A stretch of 64,000 nt of DNA. It comes from Clarkia xantiana subsp. parviflora (lineage: Eukaryota; Streptophyta; Magnoliopsida; Myrtales; Onagraceae). This document shows, in pieces, positions 1 to 12,075 of this stretch (position 1 is its first letter; each line of letters begins with the position of its first letter). Both the position numbers and the translations under genes were made by a program. The notes beneath the pieces are model-generated. The model was not told the DNA's origin. It searched no databases and saw nothing but the letters and a program-made list of their open reading frames with translations. The DNA lies in contig JAPTYO010000001.1 of NCBI GenBank assembly GCA_036873135.1, positions 53,576,624 to 53,640,623 on the forward strand, written 5' to 3'.

Positions 1-140
1 ACTTTATTGGTGAACCCTTTTAGCTTTGTCTCAATGTCCGTTACGTAAATGAAGACAAAGTGAACCTTGTTCTTGCTCTATATATCCATGACAACTCTTT
101 TACCAAACCGTATCTTGTTGGTGTAAAACTCAAAGCAACA

Positions 141-670
141 TAAATATAAGGGTTAAGAATATATATACCGTCTGAAGTTTGCTCCATGTGAAATTTTGGT
201 GTCTGAAATTTAAAATGTTAAAATGGACAGTCTCAGGTTTCATTTTTGTTGGTGTCTCGTTGTGATTACTTTAGAGAAGTTAATCCCGACGAAACCGGCT
301 GTCAAATAGGAGCTCTCACGCACGCTCTCTACTCGTCACCTTACCGGGACCGTCACCCAAATAGGTGGCCACATCCGCACAAGTAAATCTCACTCTATTG
401 TCGCTGAAAATCACTCCACACCACTATGCTGGAAACATTTTCTTTCGGATGTCCAAGTTTTATGAGAAATTTGGCGATTTTATAAAAAATAAAGAGTGGT
501 GGATTATGAGTGGGTGAAAGGGTCGATAAAAATGTTTGCATTGAAGGAAAAAGACGTACGTAGACACCAAATTTCAATAAAAATGAAACCTAGGACTGTC
601 TATTTCAACATTTTAAACTTCAGACACCAAAAACTTCAGACAGTTTATAGGTTCTTAACCCTAAATATAA
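141..670. mobile_element. MULE-type foldback MITE with 9-bp target duplication
   Basis: The element spans 150-661 (512 bp). It starts GGGTTAAGAA and ends TTCTTAACCC, and is flanked by the identical 9-mer TAAATATAA at 141-149 and 662-670. The two arms are imperfect inverted copies over more than 100 bp: the CCGTCTGAAGTTT and ACAGTCTCAGGTTTCATTTTT blocks of the left arm return in reverse complement near 585-645. A 9-bp duplication with long terminal inverted repeats is the signature of Mutator-like elements. There is no transposase, so it is non-autonomous. Confidence 0.85.
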
Positions 671-1964
671 TTGTTTCGTAGCAAACAATGGACTAAGTTA
701 CTAGAGATCTCGGATTCAAGCCCGTTTAGATCCTGAAAATGAAAATATATGCATGACCGATACTTTACCATTTGTTGTTATTGGTCGGTATGGTGCGAAC
801 AGTGATTATTATAGGGTCTGACACTTAGAACGTCATATGGAAAAAAGTTATTGAAGTAATAGGGTTGAGCTAAAATCGGTGCTATACTAAGACCGTTTTG
901 TAACACATTAGAATTGAACTAGAACCGTGAAGACCGTTTGAAACGGTCTCGGTCTTTACGTTCCTAGTTTCGATCTGAACTGATAAGGGCCCGATATGAC
1001 CACTTGCCTTTTTAAAACTTATATCATTATTTTGTGATTTTTTTCTATAAAAAAATTGAATTTGTTTTCAACTTGTCAATAGATATTATCTCATTCCTCT
1101 CATATAGAAAATATTGAGTACAAATCTTGTTTCGCTCATTTTTTTACAAATAAATAAAAATTATAATTATTATTTTGTAGATAGCCAACAAAAGATGTAC
1201 ACATGTAACTGCTAATTAAGAATATTCACCATATGTGGAAATACATTATTTTTAAAATCTTAAATTTAATTTGATCAGGCCCTGAATTCTACGGTCAACT
1301 GAGTCAATCCTAAAATGGATCGGTTCAATAGACTCGATTAAAAAACTGTTTTGGTTTTTATCGGTTCGGTCCGGACTAGTGAACTTTTTTATCTTTTCGA
1401 TTAAACCCTTGATGTAATTAAGGTTGTTAATTATGCTCATGCAGGTGACTACGTAACTATGATGTCATGCCTTGTGTTCAATTTTTGCAAGAATCAAATA
1501 AGTCGTGTCAATCGTTAATCATTCTGAGGTTGAACAGTAATTAGTTTGATGTAATGATATGAAAAGGTTAATGTAATTAATGCAAAGCTCAAATTTCAAG
1601 CTTAATTATGATTAGATCAGAATGTAAAAGTGCACACTGCTCGAAATTAAATTTATAACCAACCGCACATATTAAAGTGCGTATTGAGATTCCACCTTTA
1701 ATTAGGTGGTATGGTAGAGGGATAAGGTTATTTTATTGGATATAAACACACCAGTTCGTTAATTGATGATATTAAAATAGACCTTCTAACCGATGGGAAA
1801 TTGAAACGCATTTATTTTATTTTTTTCCCAAAAATATTATTTATTCTAAACGATGTAAAGTTATTATGAATTATAAACCAACAATAACACGAAAATTAAA
1901 AAAAAAAAAAAATGTAAAGATCAAATTAATTGTTTCGATTGTCTCACAACCCAGTTAGTACTTC

Positions 1965-2191
1965 TATATTCGATTCGACGAACAAAACTTCATGTAGCCT
2001 GCGAAACGAGGGTCATAGCCGAAACAACCATCATAAATTAATAAAACATATGACACCAAAAGTTAACAGTGACCAAACATATATTTGATCCGACGAACAA
2101 AACTTTATGTAGCCTGCAGAATGAAGGTTGTAACCAAAACAGCCATCATGAATTAATAAAACATATGACACTAAAAGTTAACAGTGACCAA
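1965..2191. repeat. Direct tandem duplication, 2 x 112 bp
   Basis: Copy 1 (1965-2076) and copy 2 (2080-2191) are the same length and about 85-90% alike by eye. Both run from TATATT(C/T)GAT(T/C)CGACGAAC to AAAAGTTAACAGTGACCAA. There is no ORF and no terminal structure. Confidence 0.8.
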
Positions 2192-2944
2192 GTATATGAC
2201 ATTAAAAGACCATTTAGCCCTTTTTAAAAATTCAAAAGGATTTATAATAATAATTTGATTAAAGTTGGGTATTTATTAACCCCATTTCATAATATGTAGG
2301 TCGAAATAATGGCGAAAGTAGTTAAAATGTCGGCTAGTGGATCGTTACTTTACTACTCGCCCTAGGCTAACCAACTAATTATGGCTAAGCAACCCCCCAA
2401 CTAACTTACTCTTCATTAATTTTTACCATTTGATTTAATTAATAATTAATTAATTAATTATAATGAGTTCCGCTTATTTAATAAGTTTGGTAGTAATTGC
2501 AAAATATTTCTCCTAGAATGACAAATTTCTACTGAGAGAGACGATTGATATATAAATATTGGTATAAGTTCATTATATAAGTATATATAACACTCGAGGT
2601 AATTAAACTCATCATATAAATGTTTGTTTTTAATTTTATATGACTTTATAACTCTCGTCCAAATACACCTTAAAACACCAACTACCGTATAATTATATAT
2701 AAAAATGATACTAGATTTGAGCATGTATCAATCCCATATCTCTTCCTCTATAATCAATCTATATGCATAATAATATGCATCATAATGTTGTTATATCAAA
2801 TGCACATTCTACACACTGTGTTAGTGTTATCCAATATATAATATTTAAATATATAAAATAATAGAATAGGGAAGCAATGGAGGAAGGTCCTCTTGAGTTT
2901 GTCATCTTGTCCTAGTAAGAATATGATTATGGGATTAGTTAAAG

Positions 2945-2946
<2 letters not shown>

Positions 2947-3014
<68 letters not shown>
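2947..3014. repeat. (AT)n microsatellite, about 34 units
   Basis: An uninterrupted AT dinucleotide run of 68 bp. It is likely length-variable between individuals. Confidence 0.98.
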
Positions 3015-3017
<3 letters not shown>

Positions 3018-4673
3018 ATAGTTGTGACATTCAGGTAGAACCCATAGTGAAAAACCAAAACAAATTAAGTCAGAAAATAACTTTTATTTGTAGCTTCAAT
3101 TATCTGAAATGAGATTTATCAATGAGTTATAGTTCGATTCATTTAGTTAAAGAACTATTTTTTGTCCGAATATGTATTTAAGATATTCACCCGATCTTGG
3201 ATAACATGTCTAGCATGAGACTGGATTAGTGCGAGCCTATAACTCGGCTGATTGAGCAATAACCGATTGAGAGTTTTGATCGGTTAGCTAGGGTGAGTCG
3301 TGAGACTCCTAGACCGTGTTAACATATTTGACATGTGTTCGGACCAAAATGAACGCTCTAACTAAATAAATCGAGTCATAATGAAAAGTCACATTTTTTT
3401 TTTTTACAAATTACACTTCGGATAATTGATACTTTAAGTAAAAATAACAAATAGCAGTTGAGACTCCTAAAATCAAATATCGATAGTTTAGATTTTAAAA
3501 TGTAATTTTCCCTTAAAATTGTAGGCTTTCTAATTACTTAATGATTCATTATGTCTTTTAAAAAAAATTGATATACATATATATTATAATTAGTTATTTA
3601 ATTATGATTACGATCCAAACGAAAATGACAACCACATTCGCATTGTGAACAGCACAAAAAAAATATTATATAAATAATAAAAACAATAAGTATGGTCGCT
3701 GACACATAATAATCTTCGATATATTGCACCGAACGCGTGGGCAACGTTGCTAGCCTCGTGCCCACAAGTATATTATTACATATAGATACATACATACATT
3801 ACATATAAATTATAAAACGTGCACACCCTGTATAACCACGTGGCTATTACAGGGTGGCCCACATGGGAAATTAATATCAGATTTTTATTTTTATTGTTCT
3901 TTCCTAGCTTGCCTTCCCGTTGGTTCGTACGCAAAGCTAAGTGAAAGCAAAACGACAGTTAAGCCAACACGTGACTTCCGTGTCACACAAGCATTCTTTG
4001 TAATTTTATTTTATTAATAAATTTAACTATATTATAATAATTTGCCATAATTGTAATATAATAATAAGTATATATAATAATAATGATTAAAGTATAAAAT
4101 TTAAATTATGTATTCACTTATCATCAAACCTAGTGATTCAGAATAGTTAATTAAGTGGTTAGTTTCAAATTTCTCATGGTATTACGTTGCACATATTCGA
4201 ATATCCGCATTACTAAGTTAAAACCTATTAATTAAAATATTTTACGTGACGAGTCTTCAAAATGGTTCAGCCACAAATGAGGAGAATATTAAAGTATAAA
4301 AGTTGAATCACACGTTCACCTATCACTTTAAGATTTTAGAACATAAGGTCAAATTGTTAAAATTAATTACACAATAATAATTATGTAAGAATAATAACAA
4401 TTAATAAAATATTTGATGTTTTGTTGTCTTAACTTACCATACACGCCATCCCATCCATCACAAACAACGAGTCTCATCTGATTAACAACCACAATTATAT
4501 GTTAACACCAACTAATCTTTATTATTAGTCATTAACTCATAAAGATCATCATCAATTATATCTTATGTATAATCTTTTCCTTTCAAGTTTTCTTTACTCA
4601 ACAACTTCATCTCTAATTAAGTATGCATGCAAAAAGCAAAATACACATAATATATATCACCATAAAATTAACA

Positions 4674-4770
4674 CACTACAACAAATAGTTAAGAATTTAG
4701 TGACACATTGTGACCTTTGATAAGAGTCACATTTCACATTTTCAAATAGTTAAGAATTTATAAAAATTTC
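4674..4770. mobile_element. Possible CACTA transposon end (remnant)
   Basis: The sequence CACTACAACAAATAG at 4674 resembles a plant CACTA/En-Spm terminus and is followed by GTGACAC/GTCACA-rich subterminal sequence. I found no matching right end, so this would be a truncated remnant. Confidence 0.35.
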
Positions 4771-5440
4771 TTGATATAATTACACTTTCACTATCAAAAT
4801 ATAAATTTTACAACTATGACTTTACCTATCATGTCAAATTTTAGATAGTTAATCAAGTGTCCGTCTAAACTTCATATGGTATCAGAAACTTCACGTATCA
4901 GATCGAAATTTTAAAAGATTGTCAAATGTGCATACACTGGTAATATTGGTAGAATTAAAAACCAGCATTGGAGAAATTTTTTTTTCTTCTAAAAAAATGG
5001 AACATTTGAGATAAGCTATTATAATTATTTATAGTAATTCTTAACTAATTTGTGGATTTGAAAAATGTAATCATCATTTCATTTGCCTTGTGAGGAGAAG
5101 TACTCTCTTGAAAGTTAAGTGAGTGCTTTTTTGATGAGAGAGAGAGAGAGCAATAAATATCATTAATCAATTCCCTTTACATAAATTTGTAAGGAGATTG
5201 TTGAAGGCTTTAACTTCAAAACAAACCCCTACCTTACTTTTTCTAGGAGTAGCTATAAATATAATCTCTTCAACCTTCTTTTTTTCATCAAATTTTAGTA
5301 AAGAGTATTCAATGATTGATTGCAATTGCATATCCATATATCATACTTAATAGAGAAAATGGAAATAAAATGTAGTGAAAGTATTTCTACTTATAAAAAT
5401 AAAAAAGTTCAAATTAATATTTTTTTCATCCAGGGTCTCT

Positions 5441-5675
5441 TAAGGGATAGAGATCTCATGTCTCACTCTTCATGTCACAGTTCGTGCATCACCGTTAAGA
5501 TCTTGACACGTGTCATGGTGTAATTAATTTTGTGTTTTTTTTTCTTTCTAAAACCCTATTGGGATTGGTGAACTCTAGAAGGAAAATATTAACTTTAAAA
5601 AAACGTGTCAAAATCTTAACGGTGAGACACGATTTGGGGCAGGAAGAGTGGGGTAGGAGATCTGAATCCCTCTTA
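5441..5675. mobile_element. Short inverted-repeat element (MITE-like)
   Basis: Two arms of about 75 bp face each other (5441-5515 and about 5600-5675). Both carry, in opposite orientation, AGATCT, CACTCTTC, a CACCGTTAAGAT(C/T)TTGACACG block and an outer AAGGGAT/ATCCCTCTT end. The spacer is about 85 bp. No clear target duplication was found. Confidence 0.6.
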
Positions 5676-5759
5676 GAAAACTCATTAAGGAAGCAGTATT
5701 CGTAATATGACTGCTCCAAACCTAGAATAATCCACACTTAGACCAAATCAACCCGTAAG

Positions 5760-6430
5760 AAGTAATGTGTGATGTTCATGCATATTTTTCCACTCCTAGT
5801 GTTCGGTGATGTTTGAACTTCAAACATCTAGTTAAATAATGAAATGCTAAACTGCTACAATATACTACATGGTTGGAAATTCTCTTTATTTACTTTTTAC
5901 AATAAGATATATATTATTATCTGTATTGTATTTCAAATTATTAAAATTGAAATTTACCGGAGAACCTTATGAAAAAATGGCGAAGTATATTCTTTAGGGC
6001 ACTATACATATATGTATCTATTGTATTTAGGAGGGAAACTTCGTAGCATGTTTGCTTCACACGTAAATAATTCACATTCGCACTGAACTAGCATGTAAGT
6101 TATAAAGTACTAGTCATCATATATATTTTTTTCATTCCTAGTGTTCGATGATGTTTGAAACCTCAAACATTTGGTTAAAAGACGAAACATTGAACTGCTA
6201 CAGTATATTATGTGGTTAAGAATTTATTCATTTACTATTTACAATAAGAATAATTAATAAGTGCAACACTTGTAGCATGTTTACTTCACACTTAAAATAA
6301 TGCATATTCACACTAAATTAACATGTAAATTGTAAAATGTTAACCATTCATATTTTTTTTATTCCTAGTGTTCAACTATTTTTAAATCTCAAACATCTAA
6401 TTAAACGATGAAAGTCATTGTTAAATATTT
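5760..6430. repeat. Degenerate tandem copies of a dispersed repeat family
   Basis: A module of about 230 bp recurs about 2.5 times. One half is GTAGCATGTTT(G/A)CTTCACAC followed by a CATGTAA(G/A)TT(A/G)TAAA(G/A)T word. The other half is TTCCTAGTGTTC(G/A)A followed by CTCAAACAT(T/C)T and a GATGAAA/CTGCTACA stretch. Related single copies occur at about 14555-14760, 19370-19540, 30750-31010 and 58530-58700. No coding capacity was seen. Confidence 0.6.
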
Positions 6431-7518
6431 TTTTTTTCCACTGGTTAAGTATATATATATATTTATTTATATATTTACACAAAAAATAAGTAATTTCGAA
6501 TCTGCAATGCAATCATTAATGGGTTAAAGTAGTTAACTTTTTCTTTCAATCCCAACCAATTGGCTTTTTCATGAGTTTGGTTTTCGAAGTTTCTTCCACC
6601 TGCAGATTCGCTCGGATATACTTTATTATTTGTTTATCAATTTAGGAAAGAGAGGTTCTGACGAAGTGGCTGACCTGCTAAATGAATTGTATATTAATTT
6701 TGGGTTGTATAATTATTATGTACGTATAAATACCCTTAATATATACGCTGTATTCAAAATGATATTTAATTCAATTATTTTCCTCTTAAATTCTATCTGT
6801 AAATTATAAAGAAAAAAACACATTATTGCTTCCAGTTTTAATATATAATAAAATATTGATCAACAAAAACATAAACTTGCAGAAAATGGCTGTATTTTAT
6901 TGCTTTTGTTAGTTAACATATATATAATTATAATTTGGTTTAAATTATCCTCCATTAAGTATTTAAGTTAAAAATGATATATAGTGAAATCAATGAATTT
7001 AAGTTTTATAGTCCAGCATAGTTAACGAGAGTGTCACATCAGTTTTTACGTCATTAAATAATATTTTATAATTTTAATATTTATAAAAATATATTTATTT
7101 CTCCTAGCTACTATAATATTATTTACATTAAATACCGTAATCAAAGAGACATAAATTTTATATGATACTCTGATTTACGAATGAATTTTTTCATGTGAAA
7201 GTAGAGATGAAAACCTTATGAATGACATATTATATCATATATTTCTAACTTACGTATACCATTGTAACAAATTAATTAATCAGTAATATAATGAGTATAT
7301 TTTTTTAATATATTTCAACATAAAAACAAGTTTAATTTATACGAGACGATGATATTAAATCCGCATAAAATACGAGTGATGTGGATGGATGATATAAAAT
7401 AAAAAAAATAAAAAAAAAATTTACTCCATTTGAGGAGTTGAAGCAAAACAAAACGTAAATAGCAAGTAAGAGAAAACAATGGCATATCCCTTTCATTTGT
7501 GTCCCTATCTTCACCTTT

Positions 7519-7573
<55 letters not shown>

Positions 7574-8715
7574 ATCAATATATTTATTATATTATATAGA
7601 TTATTGCATCAACAAGTCTCTTCTCTCATATATGTGTGAATGATCCATATACATGCAAGAATATATACTACTTTCGGCATGTGTTTCATTTTTAATGAAT
7701 GTATTGTATGTGATTTAGCTAGCACATGGAAGAACTTAAAGTAAAGAATGAACAATGTCATATACTTTTGTGCCGATGCCACTTTTAGCTTGTAGTTTTC
7801 GAAATGGTATTTAATAATATTCTAATTTGTTTTTAGTTTTTGGAACAAAAAAAAAATAGTTTTCAGTTAAAAGTTATTTAGAAGAAAAAAAATTATTTTT
7901 AAAAGTATATATATAAAGCTAGTAAGATTTTCACCATTTTTTTTTTGTGTCATAAGGGTCTCAACGGAAATGTGTTATATTTAACGTACTTGTTTTATAC
8001 TTATAATAACCAACATATGAGTTGTAAAATACTAATTATGAATATTTTTATATTTACAGAACTCGAACTCAATATACCTCTAATTAATGAACTAGCCGTT
8101 GCGTCATATTATATGGTAATTCACTTGTAAGTATTAGGGTAATTATTTAAATACGGATGTTCAATAACTTTATTTAACGTTCGAAAGTTCAAATATTATG
8201 TAAATGTGATTTTGGGAAAACATGGGTGTCCTACATATTGCTTAACTTTTAGTTTGGTTGCGTGGTTGGTTGCATATGTTGTAACTACTTACAATTATAA
8301 TTACTTTTCTAAATAAATATTAATTTTTTTTAAGTGCATTAGTATTATAAGTTATAACGGTTTTAGGGCAGATATAACTCCCATCAAATTATATATTTAT
8401 ATAATGCATAAAAAAAACTATATATTTATATTGATGCGTTAATTAGTTTTTATATAGTCCCGTGTTGAGTATTAATATTATGGACGTATTTCAAGTTGTA
8501 AGATTTACAAACTCGCCACATTACTTTTATGAGGTACAACTGTAGTCTCTTACTTGCAATTTTGGTCTTAACTCTACTTCATCAACTTTTTTGTCAAATA
8601 GTAATTGGTTTATCTGCTGATATTCTCCTTTTAGGTTGCCATACTGATATTGACTTTGAAAATGTGTCTTGTGTAAACCAATTTGAGTTATCATTATCTA
8701 CTCCATTTAATTAAC

Positions 8716-8746
<31 letters not shown>

Positions 8747-10010
8747 AATTAGCTATCCAACAATTAATCAAAACAATAAATAATCACTGACATATAGATA
8801 TATATTTATAGCAAGATTCTTAAAATTTAGAGATATTGGGTTAACTAACATATATCTCTTCATCATTCATTGCTCTACGTGTAACTTTAGTTAAGTACAT
8901 GATTTCCTTAAGATATGAGCGAATTAATATTTATACTTTAGCATTTATTACGCGTGGGCTAGTGTGAGCTAGGTGAATGCGTGATTTAATATTTTTATTA
9001 TAATATATATTTCCACTTACGTATAGGTCGAAACACATTTTGAAGTTCATTATGTGAAACTTTTTATTAAATTTGGATTTTAATTCGGTGTTGCGGAAAT
9101 TCAAACTTACGCGCTTTGATATTTAAAATGTTAAAGTTTCAGACTATTCATTTGACCAACTATCTTAAAACATTAAGGTGTTAGGCGATTGTTTATTTAT
9201 ACTTCAACACGTATACGATGTGAAATTAGAACATATACCACTTAAAGTTATGTCTTATGTTTTAAGTAGAGTTTTGATCAAACGAAGTCGCCTATAATTC
9301 AATTCGATTTCTCAGCTGTTAACTTATAAAAGAAAATGCTCCAGATTTAAGATCGAATATCAATGTGTTTAATTTAAAAACTGAAAAATCGATTTGAAAT
9401 ATAGTCGAATTTATTTAACCATACTCTTTTAGATAATGTTTTTTAGTGAATATCTTTTAGTGTCAAAGTGTTGAAGCAAGACTAAAACTCTAACTTTTTC
9501 AACCCCACAACAAAAAAGATACCAAAACTCAACCATTTTGATAATAGTTGGTTAAAAATTACCCACTCCAACTCTTATCTGTATATCTTTCTCAAAGTCC
9601 ACTCCCAAATGAAGCAAAGCATATATTCTCAACAAGTGTGTATTCTATTTATCCATTCAAACCACCACATCTCACCCTCTTTCTTTATTGTTGGAACCTC
9701 CTTCCACCAAATCCTTTTCAAATTAAAGTCAATTTTATTATTATTATTATTATTTTATTGCAGCCCATTTATTTATTTATTTATTATTATTATTATATAT
9801 GTATATATTAGTTCCTTTTCCGTCTAAAATTAGAAAAGAGTCTCGTAGTGGAAGACTATATATATTGTGTGATTTTAATGTTACGGCAGATAATTTGGAA
9901 TCATTACAATTTCATGCTTCCAAACAAACTCATAAAACCATGAATATAGGATAAGATAAGTGTGAGAGTAAGACTCATTATGTAAATGCTTCTTTTTTTA
10001 TTATCTACAC
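6431..10010. other. AT-rich intergenic DNA, no gene seen
   Basis: Apart from TA microsatellites and short chance ORFs I see nothing coding here. The ORFs at 7315-7578 are translations of the TA repeat. Confidence 0.7.
7523..7566. repeat. (TA)n microsatellite
   Basis: About 22 uninterrupted TA units. A shorter run of the same kind lies at about 8716-8741. Confidence 0.95.
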
Positions 10011-10011
10011 A

Positions 10012-10322
10012 AATATTTTGAAAACCGGATTGGATCTTGAACCGGTAAGGTTGTAGGTTTCATATGTATAAACCGATTCGTACCGGTTCAACCATTTTTA
10101 GGAAAATAATAGTTCAATTTTCATTTCTAAACATCAAATCCAGTCCAGTCCAAATTTGGTTATTTGAACAAGCGGATGTGTACTAGTTTATCCAAACCAG
10201 TTCAATTTTCACTCGTCAAACCGGGTTTACTGTGCATTCCGATCATTTACTAGAACTAGACCGTCATTGAGACCGATTCATGGGTCTGTTAGGTCTAACC
10301 ATAGATTCGGTTTTCAAAACAT
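10012..10322. mobile_element. hAT-like MITE (degenerate)
   Basis: The left end ATTTTGAAAACCGGATTGG and the right end CGGTTTTCAAAACATTG are inverted repeats. The inside is rich in ACCGGTT/GAACCGG words. Flanking octamers ATCTACAC and ATCTAAAC match at 7 of 8 positions, as expected for an aged 8-bp hAT target duplication. Family assignment is inference. Confidence 0.5.
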
Positions 10323-10685
10323 TGATCTAAACTCATTCATGTCATGAAGGTATTGACATTTTTGCTTCATATTCACATCGGGTTAAACCGTAAATAACTG
10401 TAACATAAATATTTTTCTATTTTTAAATTTGTTCTAATATTCTTGACATTTTTTGCTTCATATTCACACCGGGTTAAACAATAAATAACTTTAACAAAAA
10501 GATTTTTCTATTTTAAAATTGTTCTAATATTCTCGATTAAGAGATTGAAATGATAGACTATTACGAAATACATATAGTTTGTGGTAAATATCAATTAAAG
10601 AACTTATAGGGCACTGCCACGTCGTCTCAACCCTCAACCAATATGAATCCAAGTGACAGAATCTATCAACCCCACTCAAAGATCG

Positions 10686-10693
10686 ACACGTGG
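10686..10693. promoter_or_regulatory. ABRE/G-box ACACGTGG upstream of the MAPKKK gene
   Basis: ACACGTGG lies about 260 bp upstream of the start codon of the MAPKKK17/18-like gene, with a second ACGT core (GCCACGTC) near 10616. Arabidopsis MAPKKK17 and MAPKKK18 are ABA-induced and ABREs mediate that response. The function of this site is inferred. Confidence 0.5.
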
Positions 10694-10808
10694 ATTACTT
10701 TGCTCTGTCCCAAAAAATGATACTACCAAAAAAATTCTCCGAAATATTTGGGGAAAAAAAATCTCAAAAAATGAAAGGTAATATATGATATAATACATAA
10801 CACCTACC

Positions 10809-10842
<34 letters not shown>

Positions 10843-10869
10843 TATAAACTCTCCACACAATACAATTCA

Positions 10870-10877
10870 TATATATA
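10870..10877 (+). promoter_or_regulatory. Probable TATA box of the MAPKKK gene
   Basis: An ATATATAG stretch lies about 80 bp before the ATG and is followed by a pyrimidine-rich leader (CTCTTTCTCTCAATCTCTC). Spacing and composition fit a plant core promoter, but nearby TA repeats make the exact box uncertain. Confidence 0.4.
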
Positions 10878-10953
10878 GTATAAGAGATCAAGTTACTCAA
10901 CCACCAAAGCCCACTCTTTCTCTCAATCTCTCTACCAAGCTGAGCTTTGCCCA

Positions 10954-12075
10954 ATGGAGTGGACAAGAGGTCGCACCGTCGGGCAGGGCTCATCCGCCTC
11001 CGTCTCCGTCGCCACTCTTCTCAGCTCCGGCGACGTTCTGGCGGTGAAGTCCAGTTGGTCGGAGACTTTGCAGAGGGAGCAGCAGATCCTCTCATCTCTC
11101 ACTTCTCCCTACATCGTCAACTACAGGGGATTCGACATCACGGCGGAGAACGGCAAGCACCGCTACAACCTCTTCATGGAGTTCTTGCCACGCGGCACGC
11201 TCTCCGACGAGATACGCCGCCACGGCGGCCGCCTCGGTGAGGACGTGATCGCTAAGTACACCCGGCAGATCCTTCTGGGGCTCGACTACATCCACTCCAA
11301 GGGTCTCGCGCATTGCGACATCAAGGGGAGGAACGTCTTGATCGGAGAAGATGCGACGGCGAGAATCGCCGACTTCGGGTGCGCGAGGTGGGTGGCGGAC
11401 ACGGCGGCGCCGATCGGTGGGACCCCGAGTTTCATGGCGCCGGAGGCGGCGAGGGGGGATGAGCAGGGGAGTAAGGCGGATGTGTGGGCCCTGGGGTGCA
11501 CCGTCGTTGAGATGGCCACCGGGAAAGCCCCCTGGGGCGGCGGCGGCGGCGACCCTGTGTCACTTCTGTACAGAATTGGGTTCTCCGGCGAGTCGCCGGA
11601 GATCCCCTGCTGCCTCACAGATAAAGCGGCGGACTTCCTGAGTAAATGCCTGAGGAGGGAGTCCAGGGAGCGGTGGACGGCGGCGGAGCTGCTGAACCAC
11701 CCGTTCTTATCGAGCTCCGATGAAGATTCGAAATTCTCCAACTCTCCGACCAGCATCCTCGACCTAAGTTACTGGTCGGAAACAGAGCCGACAAGTCCGA
11801 CGGAGTCAACTGGTCCGGAAAGTTCAGTTTCGGCGGTTGAAAGAATCAAGCGGCTGTCGTGTTCAGCTGCGGCGGCGGTGGATTGGTCCTGGGATGAGAA
11901 GTGGGTGGCGGTCAGAGAAGACGTCGGTGGTGGGTCTGTCGGCGGCAATGCGGATGAGGTGGAAAGCGGTGACCACCGGAAGTGGGATTTGTTGGGTGGG
12001 GAGATTATTATCGGACATAACTCGATTGTAAAACGAAATTACGAAATTGAATTAATCTCATCATTAGTTTCTTAA
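10954..12075 (+). CDS. MAPKKK17/18-like: MAPKKK17/18-like protein kinase (MEKK subgroup)
   Basis: This is an intronless 373-aa serine/threonine kinase. The N-terminal half is a full kinase domain: Gly-rich loop around residues 10-17 (GQGSSASV), ATP-binding Lys32 in LAVK, catalytic HCD 120-122 with IKGRN (the HCD variant of HRD is normal in this subgroup), DFG 140-142 and APE 162-164. The tail from about residue 255 is Ser/Pro-rich and looks disordered. The opening MEWTRGRTVGQGS and the lack of introns match Arabidopsis MAPKKK15-20, and MAPKKK17/18 is the best guess. In that family MAPKKK17/18 activate MKK3 and then group C MAPKs in ABA signalling. The coding region is very GC-rich compared with its AT-rich surroundings, which explains several long shadow ORFs. 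The start is the first ATG after the leader and aligns with the family start. Confidence 0.93.
   Translation: MEWTRGRTVGQGSSASVSVATLLSSGDVLAVKSSWSETLQREQQILSSLTSPYIVNYRGFDITAENGKHRYNLFMEFLPRGTLSDEIRRHGGRLGEDVIAKYTRQILLGLDYIHSKGLAHCDIKGRNVLIGEDATARIADFGCARWVADTAAPIGGTPSFMAPEAARGDEQGSKADVWALGCTVVEMATGKAPWGGGGGDPVSLLYRIGFSGESPEIPCCLTDKAADFLSKCLRRESRERWTAAELLNHPFLSSSDEDSKFSNSPTSILDLSYWSETEPTSPTESTGPESSVSAVERIKRLSCSAAAAVDWSWDEKWVAVREDVGGGSVGGNADEVESGDHRKWDLLGGEIIIGHNSIVKRNYEIELISSLVS

Larger units (their letters stand above)
671..4673. other. AT-rich intergenic DNA, no gene seen
   Basis: Only short chance ORFs occur here and none resembles a protein family. The stretch contains a 112-bp direct duplication, a long AT microsatellite (both listed separately) and scattered fragments rich in GACCGTTT/CGGTC words near 870-960 and 1260-1390 that look like old transposon debris. 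Confidence 0.7.

Noticed and set aside
7315..7578. Two overlapping ORFs with poly(Ile-Tyr) starts
   Set aside because: The N terminus is the TA microsatellite and the rest has no family features.
11286..11756. 156-codon ORF antisense to the MAPKKK gene
   Set aside because: It is a shadow of the GC-rich kinase exon; its translation is low-complexity and resembles no family.
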